Source: JAXDTI01 sp034090045
Lineage (GTDB): Bacteria; Actinomycetota; Actinomycetes; Actinomycetales; Actinomycetaceae
Reading direction: 5' to 3'
DNA length: 64,000 nt
NCBI GenBank assembly: GCA_034090045.1
Contig: JAXDTI010000007.1
Span: forward strand, 34,425-98,424
The notes beneath the pieces are model-generated. The model did not search any database, had not been told where the DNA came from, and saw only the letters and a program-made list of their open reading frames with translations. The position numbers and the translations under genes are program-made. Below, piece by piece: positions 41,149 through 49,170 of this stretch. Position 1 is the first letter of the stretch; each line of letters opens with the position of its first letter.

Positions 41149-41819
41149 ACTGCTTCCACACCGGCTTTAATAGCCGTGATTGCGAGTTCGCCACGGCTCG
41201 TACATCCAGTATGGGCGAGGATGTCAGAGACATAGGAACGTATAGTGGATGGTGTCATTCGCAGCCTTTGGGCGATCTCCTTATTCGTTTGCGCTTCAAG
41301 CAGCAAGTTGAACGTGGAACGTAGGTGAACAGGTAGGTTCTCCACACGGGCGAGAAACTCTCGATACTGGTCTCGGGCTTGAGTCAGGTTAGCGTAACTA
41401 TCCGTCAGTAGTATTGCTGGTTTCGCCCCATACACGGGCTGACCCGCATATGCTTGCTTAATCAGTTGGGCGAGCTGATCTGCGGGAATGTCTTTCGTGA
41501 GGAATCCCTGAGCTCCAGCATTGATTGACTGAGCCAGGGAATCTTCGTGTTCAAACGCCGTGAGCATCACGATGACGGTATCAGGATACGTCTTATGAAT
41601 GAGTTTGGTTGTCTCAATCCCGTCAAGTATCGGCATATCCACATCGATCAGTGCCACGTCAATCACGCCAGAACCCATAGCGGCAATAGCTTCCACACCA
41701 TTCGCCGCTGTGGCAACCATGGCTATATCTTCTTGCCCGTCCAGCAGATCCGATAAACCGTCCCGAATGACGGGATCGTCATCAGCTAACAAGACTCGAA
41801 TCTCACCATTACTGCTCAT
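41145..41819 (-). CDS. NarL/LuxR-family response regulator
   Basis: 224 residues from ATG 41819 (AGGAAAGAG upstream). The receiver domain has the acidic pocket L-L-A-D-D-D near 10-15, the phospho-acceptor Asp in L-I-D-V-D-M-P-I near 55-62, the T in V-M-L-T-A-F, and the K in F-L-T-K-D. The C-terminal LuxR HTH is T-N-K-E-I-A-Q-R-L-R-M-T-P-S-T-I-R-S-Y. It overlaps the kinase gene by 11 bases, so the two form a cognate pair. The stretch is visibly richer in A+T than the core genes. Confidence 0.9.
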   Translation of the reverse strand: MSSNGEIRVLLADDDPVIRDGLSDLLDGQEDIAMVATAANGVEAIAAMGSGVIDVALIDVDMPILDGIETTKLIHKTYPDTVIVMLTAFEHEDSLAQSINAGAQGFLTKDIPADQLAQLIKQAYAGQPVYGAKPAILLTDSYANLTQARDQYREFLARVENLPVHLRSTFNLLLEAQTNKEIAQRLRMTPSTIRSYVSDILAHTGCTSRGELAITAIKAGVEAV

Positions 41820-43017
41820 GGGGCCGCTCTTTCCTGCCGTCAGGTATCTCGGCGAATAGAATCCATCTCTCTCCCCGCCGCCCATAGGTCAAACTGCCAT
41901 TATTAACAGTCAACTGCTGATCCAGATTCGCTAATCCAAAACCACTCGTAACCCCATTCACAGGAGCTTCTTGACTAATCGTGTTACCGAGGGATACCGT
42001 TACCAGACCATCGTCACCAGCGTCTAGTGAAAGACTGGCCGACGAACCTTGCGGCGCGTACTTCAAGATGTTCGTGCATCCCTCACGAATCGTCATACCT
42101 ACAAGAAGTGCTTGCTGGCGAGAAATAACAGCATCAATATCCGTTTCCACCTGCGCTTCTAAACTAATGCTCCTTGTTGAAAGCATTTTCGTTACGAGTC
42201 CAATTGTCTGCGATATATTTGTCCGTTCAGCCTCGGTTTCCAAACCCAAAATCGTGGTTCGAATCCGACCCGATGCCACGGTAGCTAACTGCCCGAGTGC
42301 CCGTAAATCAGCAACACTAGCTGATCCGCGCTTAACCAGTTGTTGGGTCATCATCACAATATGCGCCAAATCTTTCGCCAACGCATCATGTAGCTGTGCA
42401 GCAAGCTGATTCTTAATCGTCCTGCTTGCTTCTTCGGATTCCTTTTTGAAATGCTCTGCCTGTGAATGTGAGACCCGAGCCTTTCGATCGTAATATCGAA
42501 TGAGTAATCCGGTAAGAATTGCTACGCTAGTGCCCATCACGGCACCAATAAGCTGCAGACCAGGTTTTTGCGAAGCAACAATCAGAGCGGTTTCAGCAGC
42601 AAAACACACCAAAAAGGCAGGCACCATCCACGAACGAACAATCCAAACGACTACTAAAACATAAACACCGAAAATCGGTGTCGATAGTGGTTCTAGCAGC
42701 CCGAAAACAGAGAGCGCCAAAAACACAAGCACGAAAAGAAACTCGGTATAGGGAATTGCCGTTCCACACAGCACGAGCAACACAACCAACACCGCAAGTG
42801 CGATCACGCAACTAGTCGGAGGAAGTTGGCCGGAAATTGAACTTAAAACGTACTCAAGCAAAGCAACAGCAGCCGCCGCCACCCCATAGACAATAATCAA
42901 TGATTTGCCAGGCTTATGCTGAGCTGGAAATAACCACTGAAGAAAAGCTGCTATGCGAGAGCCTGTCTTACTCGCTAATAATTTAAACATGCCGGAATAT
43001 CTGGAAAGAGTATACAT
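41809..43017 (-). CDS. Sensor histidine kinase (HisKA_3 type) with polytopic membrane sensor
   Basis: 402 residues. Five to six membrane helices between ~40 and 180 form the sensor, with no large outside domain, which fits detection of a small hydrophobic or peptide ligand. A coiled linker follows, then the phospho-acceptor His in A-A-Q-L-H-D-A-L-A-K-D-L near 210-221 and a HATPase with E-G-C-T-N near 311-315 and S-G-F-G-L-A-N-L near 368-375. The start at 43017 lies inside the end of the secreted-peptide gene in another frame; ATG 42990 is an alternative. Peptide, kinase and regulator form one operon. Confidence 0.88.
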   Translation of the reverse strand: MYTLSRYSGMFKLLASKTGSRIAAFLQWLFPAQHKPGKSLIIVYGVAAAAVALLEYVLSSISGQLPPTSCVIALAVLVVLLVLCGTAIPYTEFLFVLVFLALSVFGLLEPLSTPIFGVYVLVVVWIVRSWMVPAFLVCFAAETALIVASQKPGLQLIGAVMGTSVAILTGLLIRYYDRKARVSHSQAEHFKKESEEASRTIKNQLAAQLHDALAKDLAHIVMMTQQLVKRGSASVADLRALGQLATVASGRIRTTILGLETEAERTNISQTIGLVTKMLSTRSISLEAQVETDIDAVISRQQALLVGMTIREGCTNILKYAPQGSSASLSLDAGDDGLVTVSLGNTISQEAPVNGVTSGFGLANLDQQLTVNNGSLTYGRRGERWILFAEIPDGRKERPHEQ

Positions 43018-43154
43018 ACAATGGGCTTATCCATTGTAGCGCTCACCTCTGAAGACTCATCCACAGAAAAAACACGATCAGCAATGAGCGTTCCACCCGA
43101 AACCGGCGAGACAGCTAAACTCGCCGCGCCCATCAGTGCCAACAACTTAGACAT
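42975..43154 (-). CDS. Small secreted two-cysteine peptide upstream of the kinase (candidate signal peptide/bacteriocin)
   Basis: 59 residues from ATG 43154, eight bases after AAAGGA. The N-terminus M-S-K-L-L-A-L-M-G-A-A-S-L-A-V looks like a short secretion signal; an acidic middle (V-D-E-S-S-E-V) could be a propeptide; the last 18 residues, D-K-P-I-V-C-I-L-F-P-D-I-P-A-C-L-N-Y, are hydrophobic with two Cys nine positions apart, able to close a ring. It overlaps the kinase start and is its first-gene partner, which is the layout of peptide-pheromone systems. Not recognised as a named family; real coding is supported by the RBS, the overlap and the signal-like start. Confidence 0.55.
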   Translation of the reverse strand: MSKLLALMGAASLAVSPVSGGTLIADRVFSVDESSEVSATMDKPIVCILFPDIPACLNY

Positions 43155-43464
43155 ATTGTTTTCCTTTCCCTGATACGTGGAAACGCTCATATCCTAAAAT
43201 ATCCAGTCATTCGGCGATACCGTCACGTGTCGGTCGGTTTTCACCGACACGTGACGGTATCGCCGATGCGGGAGGCGGCTATCAGACCGCAGCGGAAACA
43301 GTTCAGCTTTGATAGCATTTTCTCGTAGGGATGCAAGAGCTTGGCGAAGTGGTGTTCATGCGTGTGTGGCGCTGCGCAATTCATGATGAAGCGCGGCGTG
43401 CACCTATAGTCCGCTCCTCGGGTTTCTTGCTTCTGGTCTATCCGCAGTCGAAAGGGAATACGCG
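43155..43464. other. Divergent control region between the peptide-kinase operon and the GH101 gene
   Basis: 310 bases without a gene. It contains the perfect 23-bp inverted repeat at 43212-43265. On the plus side AAAGGGA is six to eight bases before the GH101 start. I see no convincing -35/-10 pair for either gene. Confidence 0.5.
43212..43265. repeat. Perfect 23-bp inverted repeat with 8-base spacer
   Basis: Left arm 43212-43234 begins CGGCGATACCGTCACGTG and its exact complement fills 43243-43265; the spacer is CGGTTTTC. No T-run follows on either strand, and the flanking genes point away, so it is unlikely to be a terminator. It is better placed as an operator or a large regulatory hairpin for the peptide-kinase operon. 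Confidence 0.9.
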
Positions 43465-46400
43465 ATGAAGCGTAACATTATTACCGGGGTGCTCGCTGCA
43501 GTGGTTGCGTTCACTATGGTTGGGGGGGGGGCGGCATACGCGACACCGCTCCCCTCAGGCGCAAGCTATCAATCTGCCCTTTTATTTAAGGCAGCCGTAA
43601 CAGCGGGCTCATGGGCTCTCGATGAAACCGCCACAAATAATGGTGACGAGGTGCTCACCGGCAATGACGGTTGGGTACATTTCAAAGCATCGACCACAGC
43701 CGGTAACGGCACCACAGCCGGCTCATACCCCACAGTAGCCGTGAATTCAGGCACCTTTGATTTCAGCCAAGCCGGCTCGTATGAAACCCAGATCAGGGCG
43801 GCGAACCCCAATGGTCGCTTCGGTTTCTATCTCGGCTACAAAGATCCCGGTCATGCGCTCTTTATCGGATATGACTCGGGCGGATGGTTCTGGCAACGCT
43901 ACGGCAGCGACGGCCAGTGGTACAGCGGAACCCGCGTGGGTGCGCCCGCAGTCAATACGCCGGTGAACGTGAAGATCACCTGGGACGGCACGAACGCCTC
44001 GCTTGCCGTGGACGGCAAAGATGCTTTCGGTAGCGTGAATTATTCCTCTATGAGGAACTTCCTCACCAACAAGCTCGCCCTCAAGGCGGGCGTGTATGGT
44101 TCGCAGATAACTGAAATGTTTCTCGCCGATTCGACCCTACCCGCCGCCCAGCGATACACCGTGAGCGGTACCGTCACTGATGATCAGGGTCGGGCGCTCG
44201 CTGGCGCGCGCGTGGAGATAGGCGGCACTGTGGCGATCGCCGGTGCCGATGGTTCATACACTGTGAACGACCTGCTCAACGGCACCTATACAGCCAAGGC
44301 ATACAAGTTCGGGTACCAGGACGCAGCACGGGAGGTGACAGTGGCGGATGCTGCCGTGAATAACCTTACATTCAAGCTTCAACCCGCAGCTGCCGTCCCC
44401 ACAGAAACCCTCACCACCCCCGACATGACGGTGACTGTGAAGAAGACGTTCCCGGCTGTCCACAGCTACACGATGACGAAGCTCGGTGATGCCGTGATGG
44501 CAGGGCAAGTGAAGGATTCGCGCGTGGTGAAAATCAACGGCACCGCCGTCACCTTGACTAATACCGATGTTGCCTTTAAGAAAATGAGCCCCACCGAAGC
44601 GCAGTATGTTCTCACCGTGAAAGACGCTGCACACAACATTGATGCTGAACTCACTGTGCAAATGATCGCTAAAGATAATACTCTCAAGTGGAACAATACA
44701 AAGTTAGACAACTTGGCTGGCGATACGCACCCGGTACAAACCGTGGAATTCCCTGGTTTGAGCTTAGTCTCTGTGGCATCTAATGCGGCAGACGCACAGT
44801 TTACTGGTGCCCGTATGTCTAGCGATACTGCGAGAGTGGGCGATTCTAACTTCGCTATTACATCAAATACCAAAGCCACCAATGCCGACTACATCTATGG
44901 TTTTGTTTCTGGTGATGGTTTGAGCGCCGGTCTGTGGAGCAACTCCGAGCATGACGGCACTACTACCGCGACTGGCACTGTCGCCGGTGGTGCCAAGAAT
45001 ACGCGTGTGGTTGCGAACACCGAAAACGTTGATGCTGACGTGAGTTTCGGACTGTCCAGCGCATCCTGGTACTACCATCGCGTGGTGAGGGATTCTAAAG
45101 GTCGCACCTATACGGTGCCACAAACCGATATGCCGAAGATGGCTGTTGCGATCACCGGGGATCAAAACAAAGACGGCGCGGTGAACTGGGAAGACGGCGC
45201 GCTTGCCTATCGTTCGATTATGAATAATCCCTACAGGGCCGAAGAAGTGCCCGATATTGTGGCATACCGTATTGCAATGAACTTCGGTAGCCAGGCGCAG
45301 AACCCGTTCCTCACCACCCTCGACAATGTGAAACGGGTGGCGCTCGTCACTGATGGGCTCGGTCAGGGCGTGCTGTTGAAGGGCTATGCCAACGAGGGTC
45401 ATGATTCGGGGCACCCGGACTACGGCGATATTGGTTTCCGTTTGGGCTCAGTGGCAGACATGAACACGATGATGGAGAAAGGCGCAGAGTATGGTGCCCG
45501 TTTCGGTATCCATGTGAATGCTTCCGAGATGTATCCCGAAGCTAAGGGTTTCACCGAAGACACTGTGCGTCGCGACAAGAACGGTGGTATGAAGTACGGC
45601 TGGAACTGGTTGGATCAGGGTATCGGCATTGATGCTATCTACGATCTGGCTTCTGGTTCGCGTGAACGGCGCTTCGCTGATTTGAAGAGCAAGGTGGGAG
45701 ACAACCTTGACTTTATTTACGTGGATGTCTGGGGCAACAATACCTCCGGTGTTGAAGACTCTTGGGAAACCCGCAAACTTTCAAAGACGATTATCGACAA
45801 CGGCTGGCGGATGGCGAACGAATGGGGTGTTGCCAACGAATACGACGCTACTTTCCAGCACTGGGCAACCGACCTCTCCTACGGCGGGTCGGGCAGTAAA
45901 GGTGAGAACTCGCAGGTGATGCGGTTCCTGCGTAATCATCAGAAAGATTCTTGGGTGGGAGACTGGCCGGCATACGGTGCGGCAGCCCAGGCTCCGCTGC
46001 TCGGTGGCTACAATATGAAAGATTTCGAGGGCTGGCAGGGACGCAACGATTACGATGCCTACATCTCGAACCTCTACACGCATGATGTCACCACGAAATT
46101 TATTCAACACTTCACTGTGGATCGCTGGGTGAATAGCCCGCTCGATAGCACATCCGTGAAGGATTCTGCCACGAACAACGGTAACGAACAGATTGAGCTT
46201 TCGAACCCTGCCGGCGATAAGCTCGTGCTCGCGCGCGGCTCAAATACGCTCAGGGATCCCGCATACCGCAATCGCACGATCACGCTCAACGGCAAGGTCA
46301 TTGCCCAAGGCGCTGTCCGGCCGGGCAACAACGATCGCGGTCAGGGCACCGAATCCTATCTGCTGCCGTGGAACTGGGATACGAATGGTCGCGCTCTAGC

Positions 46401-49083
46401 CGCGGCTGAGGAGAAGCTCTATCACTGGAATGCGCAAGGCGGATCTACTACCTGGGAGCTTCCTGCCGATTGGGCTGGCCTCGCAAACGTGAAAGTTTAC
46501 AAGCTCACCGATCTGGGTAAAACGGAAGAGACTGTGGTGCCGGTGACGGCAGGCACAGTGATCTTGAACGCCGATAAGGAGACCCCCTACGTTGTTTACC
46601 GTGGCGATGCTGCGGTGCCGCCACTTGCCGTTACGTGGAGCGAAGGTATGCATCTTGTTGATGTGGGATTCAACGGTGGCGAGCAAAGCCTGAAAGACAA
46701 TTGGAACACCACCGGTGCTGGCACTGCCACAATCGCTAAAAGCCAGTATTCGAATCCGATGATGAAAACCACCGGGTCTGTGACAGCCAGCCAGACACTG
46801 ACCGGACTTACTCCGGGCAAACGCTACGCGATCTATGTGGGTGTGGATAACCGCAGTGACGGTTTGGCGACGATGAGCGTGACTAATGGCACGCAGACGC
46901 TGGCCACAAATTCTACTGCCCGCTCGATTGCGAAGAACTATGTGAAGGCATATACCCACTCCACAAGTTCGGCCACTGTAGACGGCACCAGCTACTTCCA
47001 AAATATGTATGTCTGGTTCGAAGCGCCACAGTGTGGTGAAGTCACTTTCACTCTTTCGCATGAGGGTGCTGGCGATGCATACTTCGACGATGTGCGGGTG
47101 GTTGAAAACAATTACGACGGTCTTATCGAGGATGCGAACGGCTCGCTGGTGAAACTAACCAACGACTTTGAGAACAATGCTCAAGGTATCTGGCCGTTCG
47201 TGATTGGCGGCACTGAAGGCGTGGAAGACAATCGTATTCACCTCTCCGAGCTGCACGAGCCTTATACGCAGGCCGGCTGGGACGTGAAGAAGATGGACGA
47301 CGTGTTACAAGGCACGTGGTCACTCAAGGTGAACGGTCTCACGCAGCGGAGCAATCTGCTCTATCGCACAGTGCCGCAAAACGTAAGGTTCGAACCCGGT
47401 GTGCAGTACCGGATTTCTTTCGATTATCAGAGCGGCTCAGATAACATCTACGCGGCGGTTGCAGGTAATGATGATTGGGGTTCCTCTCCTGTGGGTACAC
47501 AGCCGTTGGTCAAGGCTTTAGGTACCACGAAACATACGGCATTCACGGTGACGGGGGCTGCAAACGGGCAAACCTGGTTTGGAATCTATTCCACCGCCAC
47601 GGCACCTGACCTGCAAGGAAAGAGCGGCCCGGAGGCTGATTTCGGTGGCTATAAGGATTTTGTGCTCGACAATCTCGTGATTGAGCGGGTGGATCCGAGC
47701 GCCCACACCCAAGCTGAGGCAATACAGAAACTGGCTGATATCAAGGCAAAGTACGATCCGCAATCAGCGAACTATTCCGATGCTGCCTGGAACATCTATC
47801 TTGATGGGCTGGTGAAAGCTCAGGTGCTCATCAACAAGGATGGCGCCTCGGCCGATGATTTTGCTGCTGCGTACGCGCTGCTTGAATCGCTAGATACCTA
47901 TATGCCTACGGCTCCCGGTAATGACACATCGGATAGGTGGGATATTGCCACTGCGGATTACCAGGTGAGTGCGGGCAGTGTCGAGCCGACAGCGGGTTTG
48001 CCATCTGAAGGTCCGGCTAGCCTGGCACAAGATGGTCAGGCGAATACTCACTGGCATACCGCATGGAATAGTACGAACCTCGATAACGCGTGGTATCAAT
48101 TCACTTTGACGAATCCTGCCACGGTAGACGGTGTGCGTTACCTGCCACGTGCCTCTGGTGCGAACGGCAATCTCAAAAATGTGAGGATCGTATTAACGAA
48201 AAGCGATGGCGCTACCGTGGAGAAAACCGGCACTTTCCGCAGTGCCGTGACGTGGCAAAAGATTTCTTTCGACGCTGTGCAGGATGTGAAGAGCGTGAAA
48301 CTGGTCGCCCTGAACACTGACGGCGGAAACGCCAGTCAGGTTGATCGTTTCGCATCGGCGGCTGAATTGCGGCTCACTACGCCGCGTGACGTGCCACACA
48401 CTGTCGTGGCTCCGAACGTGGACACCTTGAAGCTTATTATCGCTCAGGTTGAAGCACTAAAGGCGGCAGACTATGAGGATGCGGGTTGGGTTGTGCTAAA
48501 CGAGAAGCTTACTGCAGCCAAGGCCGCTGCGGATGCTGCTGAACCGGATGCCTACGCTGTGGCTCTCTCGCGCACGAACTTGGAGGCTGCGATTGCCGAC
48601 CTGGTGCTACTCGATCCGAAAGCACAGTGCGCAGTGATCCCGGACGCCACCTCGAACGTGGATCCGAACACCGGCAAGCTGCTCTCGGACACGAAGCCGT
48701 ATGTGACGGTGAAAGATATACCGGGCGTAGTCTACGAGGTAACGGTGAACGGTCGGGTGTTGAAAGCTGCTGCCGATGGGCGTTACTACTTCGATTTTGG
48801 TCAGACAGCCAAAGTGGAGGCCACTATTGCCGATAACACGTATCATTTTGCTCTGAATACCCAAACCACCTGGAGTTTCACTGCTGCAGCAGTAGCGAAG
48901 CCCACGCCGGGTTCAGGTAGCGGAACTGCTACCGGCCCCGGTAACCAGGGCAACCAGGCACAGCAGTCGATACTGTCGAAGATGAGCGACACCGGCTCGT
49001 ATGCGGCGCTGGCATCGCTGGTCGCGGTTTTGCTCATGGTTGCTGGTATGGCTGCAAGTGCCGCACGTAGCCGGAAAGCGTGA
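43465..49083 (+). CDS. Secreted endo-alpha-N-acetylgalactosaminidase (GH101)
   Basis: Releases the core-1 disaccharide Gal-beta1,3-GalNAc from Ser/Thr of mucin-type glycoproteins. 1872 residues: signal peptide to ~27; a jelly-roll domain ~30-230; a carboxypeptidase-regulatory-like repeat ~232-310; the GH101 supersandwich and TIM barrel ~320-920 with nucleophile Asp754 in Y-V-D-V-W-G and acid/base Glu786 in M-A-N-E-W-G; galactose-binding-like modules ~1040-1410; two helical FIVAR-like units (~1416-1480, ~1655-1716) around an F5/8-type module (~1499-1642); a Gly/Pro spacer and a hydrophobic tail ending A-R-S-R-K-A. The anchor reads M-S-D-T-G-S, a poor match to LPxTG. Ten G in a row (43522-43531) lie within the signal-peptide codons. 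AAAGGGA precedes ATG 43465. Confidence 0.95.
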   Translation: MKRNIITGVLAAVVAFTMVGGGAAYATPLPSGASYQSALLFKAAVTAGSWALDETATNNGDEVLTGNDGWVHFKASTTAGNGTTAGSYPTVAVNSGTFDFSQAGSYETQIRAANPNGRFGFYLGYKDPGHALFIGYDSGGWFWQRYGSDGQWYSGTRVGAPAVNTPVNVKITWDGTNASLAVDGKDAFGSVNYSSMRNFLTNKLALKAGVYGSQITEMFLADSTLPAAQRYTVSGTVTDDQGRALAGARVEIGGTVAIAGADGSYTVNDLLNGTYTAKAYKFGYQDAAREVTVADAAVNNLTFKLQPAAAVPTETLTTPDMTVTVKKTFPAVHSYTMTKLGDAVMAGQVKDSRVVKINGTAVTLTNTDVAFKKMSPTEAQYVLTVKDAAHNIDAELTVQMIAKDNTLKWNNTKLDNLAGDTHPVQTVEFPGLSLVSVASNAADAQFTGARMSSDTARVGDSNFAITSNTKATNADYIYGFVSGDGLSAGLWSNSEHDGTTTATGTVAGGAKNTRVVANTENVDADVSFGLSSASWYYHRVVRDSKGRTYTVPQTDMPKMAVAITGDQNKDGAVNWEDGALAYRSIMNNPYRAEEVPDIVAYRIAMNFGSQAQNPFLTTLDNVKRVALVTDGLGQGVLLKGYANEGHDSGHPDYGDIGFRLGSVADMNTMMEKGAEYGARFGIHVNASEMYPEAKGFTEDTVRRDKNGGMKYGWNWLDQGIGIDAIYDLASGSRERRFADLKSKVGDNLDFIYVDVWGNNTSGVEDSWETRKLSKTIIDNGWRMANEWGVANEYDATFQHWATDLSYGGSGSKGENSQVMRFLRNHQKDSWVGDWPAYGAAAQAPLLGGYNMKDFEGWQGRNDYDAYISNLYTHDVTTKFIQHFTVDRWVNSPLDSTSVKDSATNNGNEQIELSNPAGDKLVLARGSNTLRDPAYRNRTITLNGKVIAQGAVRPGNNDRGQGTESYLLPWNWDTNGRALAAAEEKLYHWNAQGGSTTWELPADWAGLANVKVYKLTDLGKTEETVVPVTAGTVILNADKETPYVVYRGDAAVPPLAVTWSEGMHLVDVGFNGGEQSLKDNWNTTGAGTATIAKSQYSNPMMKTTGSVTASQTLTGLTPGKRYAIYVGVDNRSDGLATMSVTNGTQTLATNSTARSIAKNYVKAYTHSTSSATVDGTSYFQNMYVWFEAPQCGEVTFTLSHEGAGDAYFDDVRVVENNYDGLIEDANGSLVKLTNDFENNAQGIWPFVIGGTEGVEDNRIHLSELHEPYTQAGWDVKKMDDVLQGTWSLKVNGLTQRSNLLYRTVPQNVRFEPGVQYRISFDYQSGSDNIYAAVAGNDDWGSSPVGTQPLVKALGTTKHTAFTVTGAANGQTWFGIYSTATAPDLQGKSGPEADFGGYKDFVLDNLVIERVDPSAHTQAEAIQKLADIKAKYDPQSANYSDAAWNIYLDGLVKAQVLINKDGASADDFAAAYALLESLDTYMPTAPGNDTSDRWDIATADYQVSAGSVEPTAGLPSEGPASLAQDGQANTHWHTAWNSTNLDNAWYQFTLTNPATVDGVRYLPRASGANGNLKNVRIVLTKSDGATVEKTGTFRSAVTWQKISFDAVQDVKSVKLVALNTDGGNASQVDRFASAAELRLTTPRDVPHTVVAPNVDTLKLIIAQVEALKAADYEDAGWVVLNEKLTAAKAAADAAEPDAYAVALSRTNLEAAIADLVLLDPKAQCAVIPDATSNVDPNTGKLLSDTKPYVTVKDIPGVVYEVTVNGRVLKAAADGRYYFDFGQTAKVEATIADNTYHFALNTQTTWSFTAAAVAKPTPGSGSGTATGPGNQGNQAQQSILSKMSDTGSYAALASLVAVLLMVAGMAASAARSRKA
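43522..43531 (+). repeat. Ten-G homopolymer in the signal-peptide region of the GH101 gene
   Basis: Codons ~20-22 (Val-Gly-Gly-Gly-Ala) contain G10. The tract is in frame as given; a change of one G would shift the frame at residue ~21 and abolish the enzyme. Confidence 0.85.
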
Positions 49084-49170
49084 GGCGTGAATCGGGTTTG
49101 GAATCGCTCAGTCCTAGTACGATTAGAAAGGTAGGTATCCTGTCACGAAAAACAGCATGAGGGCAACAAG

